Shown here: positions 62,343 to 64,000 of the stretch, piece after piece
Numbering within the stretch: position 1 is the first letter of the stretch
Layout of the letters: each line of letters begins with the position of its first letter
NCBI GenBank assembly: GCA_019638615.1
Contig: JAHBTL010000007.1
Coordinates: forward strand, 62,001-126,000
Direction of reading: 5' to 3'
Source of the DNA: Chitinophagaceae bacterium
Lineage (GTDB): Bacteria; Bacteroidota; Bacteroidia; Chitinophagales; Chitinophagaceae
DNA: 64,000 bases
Translations under genes and position numbers: made by a program
Notes under the pieces: generated by a model
What the model was told of the DNA's origin: nothing
The model's database searches: none
Seen by the model: the letters and a program-made list of their open reading frames with translations, nothing else

Positions 62343-62385
62343 ATATCTCATCCCACTATGTTTTTTCAATAGCAGGGTGAGATAT
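62343..62385. terminator. Bidirectional terminator between lpdA and the OstA-like gene
   Basis: ATATCTCATCCC (62343-62354) pairs with GGGTGAGATAT (62375-62385) with one bulged base. Both sides are AT-rich, and TTTAATTTTATATT follows on the plus strand. The location between converging genes supports use in both directions. Confidence 0.65.
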
Positions 62386-62420
62386 TTAATTTTATATTCG
62401 ATAAAGCTGATAAAGTGCAA

Positions 62421-64000
62421 TTACTCAAATAGTTCCAATTTTGTTTTGGGGCGTCTTTCTTCCTGCCATTTAAAACTCCTGAAGCGCTTTCTTTCCTCGG
62501 GCACTTCACGAACAGGATAAAATCCGCCTGTTATCTCATTGATCCAGGTTATTCTCTGCAATTCCCGTTTGGCAAGATACAGATTGATCAAATCTGCCTG
62601 TGCATAGTTTACGCCGGTATAAGCGCTGTCTTCGTCCTGCAGGTAATACAGGCTTTCTGCGCTGCCTTTTGCCCTGATATGCTCAATTTCCCCGTCCGCA
62701 AAATAGCCGTTGATCACATTGCCTTTTAATTGATTAAAATATTCATCGTTGCTCTTGCTGATGCTGAAAGCATTTTCCCATACTTCTACCCGTTGCGGCT
62801 TTTTATTTTTGGTATGCAGGAAAATTGTGTCGCCTGTTATCTGGCTTTCCTTTGCCCAAACCACAGGATCCGTAAATAGCCGGAAAACAGAATCAATACC
62901 CGAAAAGTACATACTGTCGCATACTGCCTGCATCGAATCCGAAAATATTTTTACATGCCGGTAGGCCAGGAAAAAGCGAACACTGTCAATTTTTTCTATC
63001 TCCGGCGTTTTCACCTGCCTTACCGTATCCGGTTTCAGTTCGTCCTGCTTTGTTATGGTCATGCTGTCGTTGCTGGGTATAGTTGCCAGCGAATCTCCCC
63101 TTATTGTGAGCTTTAAAGAATCGTCGGCAGCAGGAAAGGAGGGGAGCGCAACAGCTGAATCTTTTGCCGGGGGATCAGGCAATTTCGAAATGTTCTTTGA
63201 CGAATCAGCCGGTAACATGTCTTTCCGCTTTGCTCCCGGAAGATTTCTTTTGCCCGGCAACATTTTGCCCGGAATGTCATTGCCGTCTGCCCCTGCAATA
63301 GCGGTATTTTTAGGAGCTATGCTGTTGGAAGCCGCCATTGCTTCTGCCAGGGAGTCCTTTTTAAACAATGTATCTACTTTAATACCCGAATAAAGGGTAT
63401 CGCCGGTTATGAATAAAGAATCATTGTCCTGCCTGATGATCATTACCGGTTTCAGCGTGGCAAGAAAAGTTTTCTTATCCCGGTTAAAAAAGCTTTTTTC
63501 TGCCAAAACAGTAACGCCCTGCGCGGTATCTGAATACACAAAATTTCCTTCTGCGTAGCCTTCGCCGCTATTTTTATCAAACGATATGTTTTCCGCTGTT
63601 ATACGTTGCGTGCTGTCCTGTATGACCGGGCGTTTGCCAAAATTCGCCTGTCCTTTTTCCATATCATAATATCCGTCCGACGTCCTGATAATGGACTTCC
63701 CGTCATTGATGGTAGTAGGAGAAACAAAAGTGGCTACCTGGCTGTCTGCATTGTATAACAAGGTATCGGTTGCCATGCTGTATTCCGGGTCAACAAGCTT
63801 AACGCCTGTTTTAAAATAAGCGTCCCGGGTCTCGGCATAATAATATCCTTCCTTGCTGGTAAGGGTAGATGTATTGGTCTTAATTTTTCCATTGTTGAGG
63901 TAGCTTCCTGTTTTTGTATTCAGATCGTACTCCAGCTCTTCTGTAGTGAGCGTTGCCTTGCCATCAGTAAGCTTTACTGCTTTTTTAAGATTTGCCAGCT
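62421..64000 (-). CDS. OstA/LptA-like lipopolysaccharide export protein, N-terminus outside the window
   Basis: The minus-strand frame is open from base 64000 to a stop at 62421, so at least 526 residues are present and the start lies beyond the window. An internal ATG at 63776 is not the true start, because similarity continues upstream (EELEYDLNTKTGSYLNNGKI). Repeated strands such as DTLLYNADSQVATFVSPTTI, YYDMEKGQANFGKRPVIQDS and AENISFDKNSGEGYAEGNFV are typical of the OstA/LptA beta-jellyroll. A middle section rich in Pro, Lys and Asp (about 63050-63300) is low complexity. It probably helps carry LPS across the periplasm. Confidence 0.85.
   Translation of the reverse strand, partial: LANLKKAVKLTDGKATLTTEELEYDLNTKTGSYLNNGKIKTNTSTLTSKEGYYYAETRDAYFKTGVKLVDPEYSMATDTLLYNADSQVATFVSPTTINDGKSIIRTSDGYYDMEKGQANFGKRPVIQDSTQRITAENISFDKNSGEGYAEGNFVYSDTAQGVTVLAEKSFFNRDKKTFLATLKPVMIIRQDNDSLFITGDTLYSGIKVDTLFKKDSLAEAMAASNSIAPKNTAIAGADGNDIPGKMLPGKRNLPGAKRKDMLPADSSKNISKLPDPPAKDSAVALPSFPAADDSLKLTIRGDSLATIPSNDSMTITKQDELKPDTVRQVKTPEIEKIDSVRFFLAYRHVKIFSDSMQAVCDSMYFSGIDSVFRLFTDPVVWAKESQITGDTIFLHTKNKKPQRVEVWENAFSISKSNDEYFNQLKGNVINGYFADGEIEHIRAKGSAESLYYLQDEDSAYTGVNYAQADLINLYLAKRELQRITWINEITGGFYPVREVPEERKRFRSFKWQEERRPKTKLELFE

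Noticed and set aside
62421-63776. Complete 451-residue gene at the end of the window
   Set aside because: The ATG at 63776 is internal. The frame and the OstA-type sequence continue to base 64000, so the gene is partial.

Overview
The window looks like chromosome of a Bacteroidota bacterium, probably near the Chitinophagaceae. Visible signs are a SusC/SusD pair with its own ECF sigma factor and FecR, a GLPGLI-family protein, a type IX secretion (T9SS) sorting domain, many lipoprotein and outer-membrane genes, weak Shine-Dalgarno signals, and promoters of the Bacteroidota form TTTG / TAnnTTTG. Lineage placement is inferred from gene content only. No rRNA, CRISPR array, prophage or intact insertion sequence was seen.

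Layout. 1-1755 (minus): a partial secreted TIM-barrel (glycosidase-like) protein and a SUMF1-fold protein. 1902-6034 (plus): a sugar-phosphate operon of an AgaS-type isomerase/deaminase, a PfkB kinase, a class II tagatose/fructose-bisphosphate aldolase and an amidohydrolase, behind a good promoter. 6336-15831 (plus): a molybdenum-cofactor locus of a TauE/SafE permease, moaD, moaE, fdhD, a 116-residue protein, a YdeP-type molybdopterin oxidoreductase, moeA, moaC, mobA, a truncated KilA-N gene and a MoeB/rhodanese protein. moaA and a sulfite-oxidase-fold protein lie on the other strand at 24104-25656. 16557-22693 (minus) separates these two Moco blocks: a BlaI repressor, a BlaR1/M56 protease, a beta-propeller lipoprotein, a GLPGLI protein and an outer-membrane beta-barrel receptor, headed by a promoter carrying two matching dyad operators. 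This is my best candidate for a poorly described system.

25827-33825 is a mosaic of small single-gene units (DyP peroxidase, SMUG2-type glycosylase, DUF488, cupin, META lipoprotein, DsbA-like, DinB-like, NDH-2, LETM1-like, SAP-like) containing an IS110 remnant and a glyoxalase-fold remnant. 33894-42554 is a chaperone/stress block: CbpM, a CbpA-type DnaJ, an MscS channel, DnaK, an amidohydrolase, an AraC regulator, a GroEL without GroES, and an SMI1/KNR4 protein that follows GroEL in the same frame after one TGA. 42662-44741 (minus) holds an AraC regulator, an SDR, a DoxX-like membrane protein and an NTF2-like lipoprotein. 44831-52004 (minus) is an ECF sigma / FecR / SusC / SusD unit with no visible degradative enzyme. 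52255-55233 (plus) is a beta-carbonic anhydrase, a PAS histidine kinase and a bestrophin, followed by a TerC remnant. 55454-64000 returns to core genome: tRNA-Leu, a conserved secreted protein, a decayed LRR/T9SS pseudogene, der, era, tRNA-fMet, lpdA and a partial OstA-like gene.

Non-coding structure is rich. There is a 115-bp nested palindromic element (8019-8133), a 203-bp MITE-like element inserted into a palindrome (36208-36410), a dispersed repeat in two copies (16228 and 22880), and at least five gene remnants. The region between moaE and the core genes therefore looks recombinationally active.
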